From NCBI GenBank assembly GCA_965276665.1, contig OZ255620.1, forward strand, positions 1,674,001 through 1,738,000: DNA of 64,000 nt, written 5' to 3'. The stretch is from CAWGJC01 sp965276665. GTDB lineage: Bacteria; Pseudomonadota; Alphaproteobacteria; Acetobacterales; Acetobacteraceae. The translations under genes were made by a program, and so were the position numbers. Below are positions 63,735-64,000 of the stretch, piece by piece (the first letter of the stretch is position 1; each line of letters begins with the position of its first letter). The notes beneath the pieces are model-generated. The model saw nothing but the letters and a program-made list of their open reading frames with translations, was not told the DNA's origin and did not search any database.

Positions 63735-64000
63735 CGGTGCCGGCGGGCGCACACCCGGTGCCGGCGCCGGATCCGATGGAGTCGACGATCTTCCCGCAGG
63801 CCTGCGCTGGGTGCCATCTGCCGAACGGCAATGGCCGGCAATCCGCCTGGGCGGCGCTCGGCAGCTCGCACAGCGCGGGCGATCCGTCCGGGACCAACAT
63901 GGTGCAGGTGCTGGCATGGTGCAGGTGCTGGCGCATGGCTCGCAGATCGACACCGCCCAGGAGCTGATGTTCACGCATCCGTTCACCCGCGCCTTCACCG
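63735..64000 (+). pseudogene. Fragment of a membrane dehydrogenase cytochrome c subunit
   Basis: The plus-strand frame encodes ESTIFPQACAGCHLPNGNG, with a c-type heme site CAGCH (codons 63803-63817), and SAGDPSGTNMVQVL. This is typical of the third heme domain of the cytochrome subunit of alcohol/gluconate dehydrogenases of acetic acid bacteria. A 17-bp tandem duplication breaks the frame; skipping it restores AHGSQIDTAQELMFTHPF. The 5' part is missing at the junction with the SDR fragment and the 3' end runs off the window. Confidence 0.75.
63898..63931 (+). repeat. 17-bp tandem duplication in the cytochrome c fragment
   Basis: CATGGTGCAGGTGCTGG occurs twice head to tail (63898-63914, 63915-63931). 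As 17 is not a multiple of three, it shifts the reading frame right after NMVQVL. Confidence 0.9.

Overview
The window is GC-rich DNA with very dense, often overlapping genes. The gene content (AcnA next to divergent CcmA/CcmB, MaeB-MutS-GlnD, quinone-dependent pyruvate dehydrogenase, a fragment of an alcohol-dehydrogenase-type cytochrome c subunit) points to an alphaproteobacterium of the Rhodospirillales/Acetobacteraceae kind. That placement is an inference from gene families and order, not from a marker-gene search. I saw no rRNA, tRNA or CRISPR array.

Layout: 1-1285 holds an IS630-type insertion sequence embedded in short TA-flanked palindromic repeats. 1283-4315 is a two-gene sugar operon (GH13 alpha-glucosidase, alditol oxidase). 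4433-19329 is core genome: ccmAB, acnA, a FUSC-family membrane protein, a YqhA-family protein, maeB, mutS and glnD. 19364-29349 is a mixed accessory stretch: a glycosyltransferase, poxB, an amidase, a peptide-type binding protein and two divergent gamma-glutamyltransferase paralogues. 29401-48612 is a large sugar-acid catabolic region: three enolase-superfamily dehydratases (one frameshifted), a mannonate-dehydratase-like protein, a split altronate/galactarate dehydratase, a DapA-like lyase/aldolase, an RraA-like aldolase, several dehydrogenases, an MFS carrier, two ABC importers without ATPases and two GntR regulators. 48711-52518 has a small GlsB-type membrane protein, a fragmentary type II secretion set (L, M, N/C-like) and a Tat-exported ferritin-like protein. 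52679-58483 encodes a 1532-residue methyltransferase-glycosyltransferase fusion and a second FkbM methyltransferase. 58721-62617 is an inositol operon (iolD-iolE-iolG). The right edge holds an AhpD-like protein and a junction of two broken genes: the C-terminal half of an SDR and a cytochrome c fragment.

The most unusual structure is a family of modular palindromic repeats at four loci (11-1285, 25525-25682, 58504-58708, 60632-60772). The modules share terminal TA dinucleotides, begin or end in TAGAGC or its complement, and abut through a shared TA. In three places the stop codon of the preceding gene (alditol oxidase, peptide-binding protein, IolD) is the terminal TAG of the repeat. The IS630 copy sits exactly at a TA junction between two modules, and the same junction is seen uninterrupted at 25641. 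This suggests a family of miniature elements mobilised in trans that settle at gene ends by using the TA of stop codons.

Metabolically, the region fits a generalist that oxidises polyols, hexuronates, aldarates and inositol, feeding a core TCA/malic-enzyme backbone.
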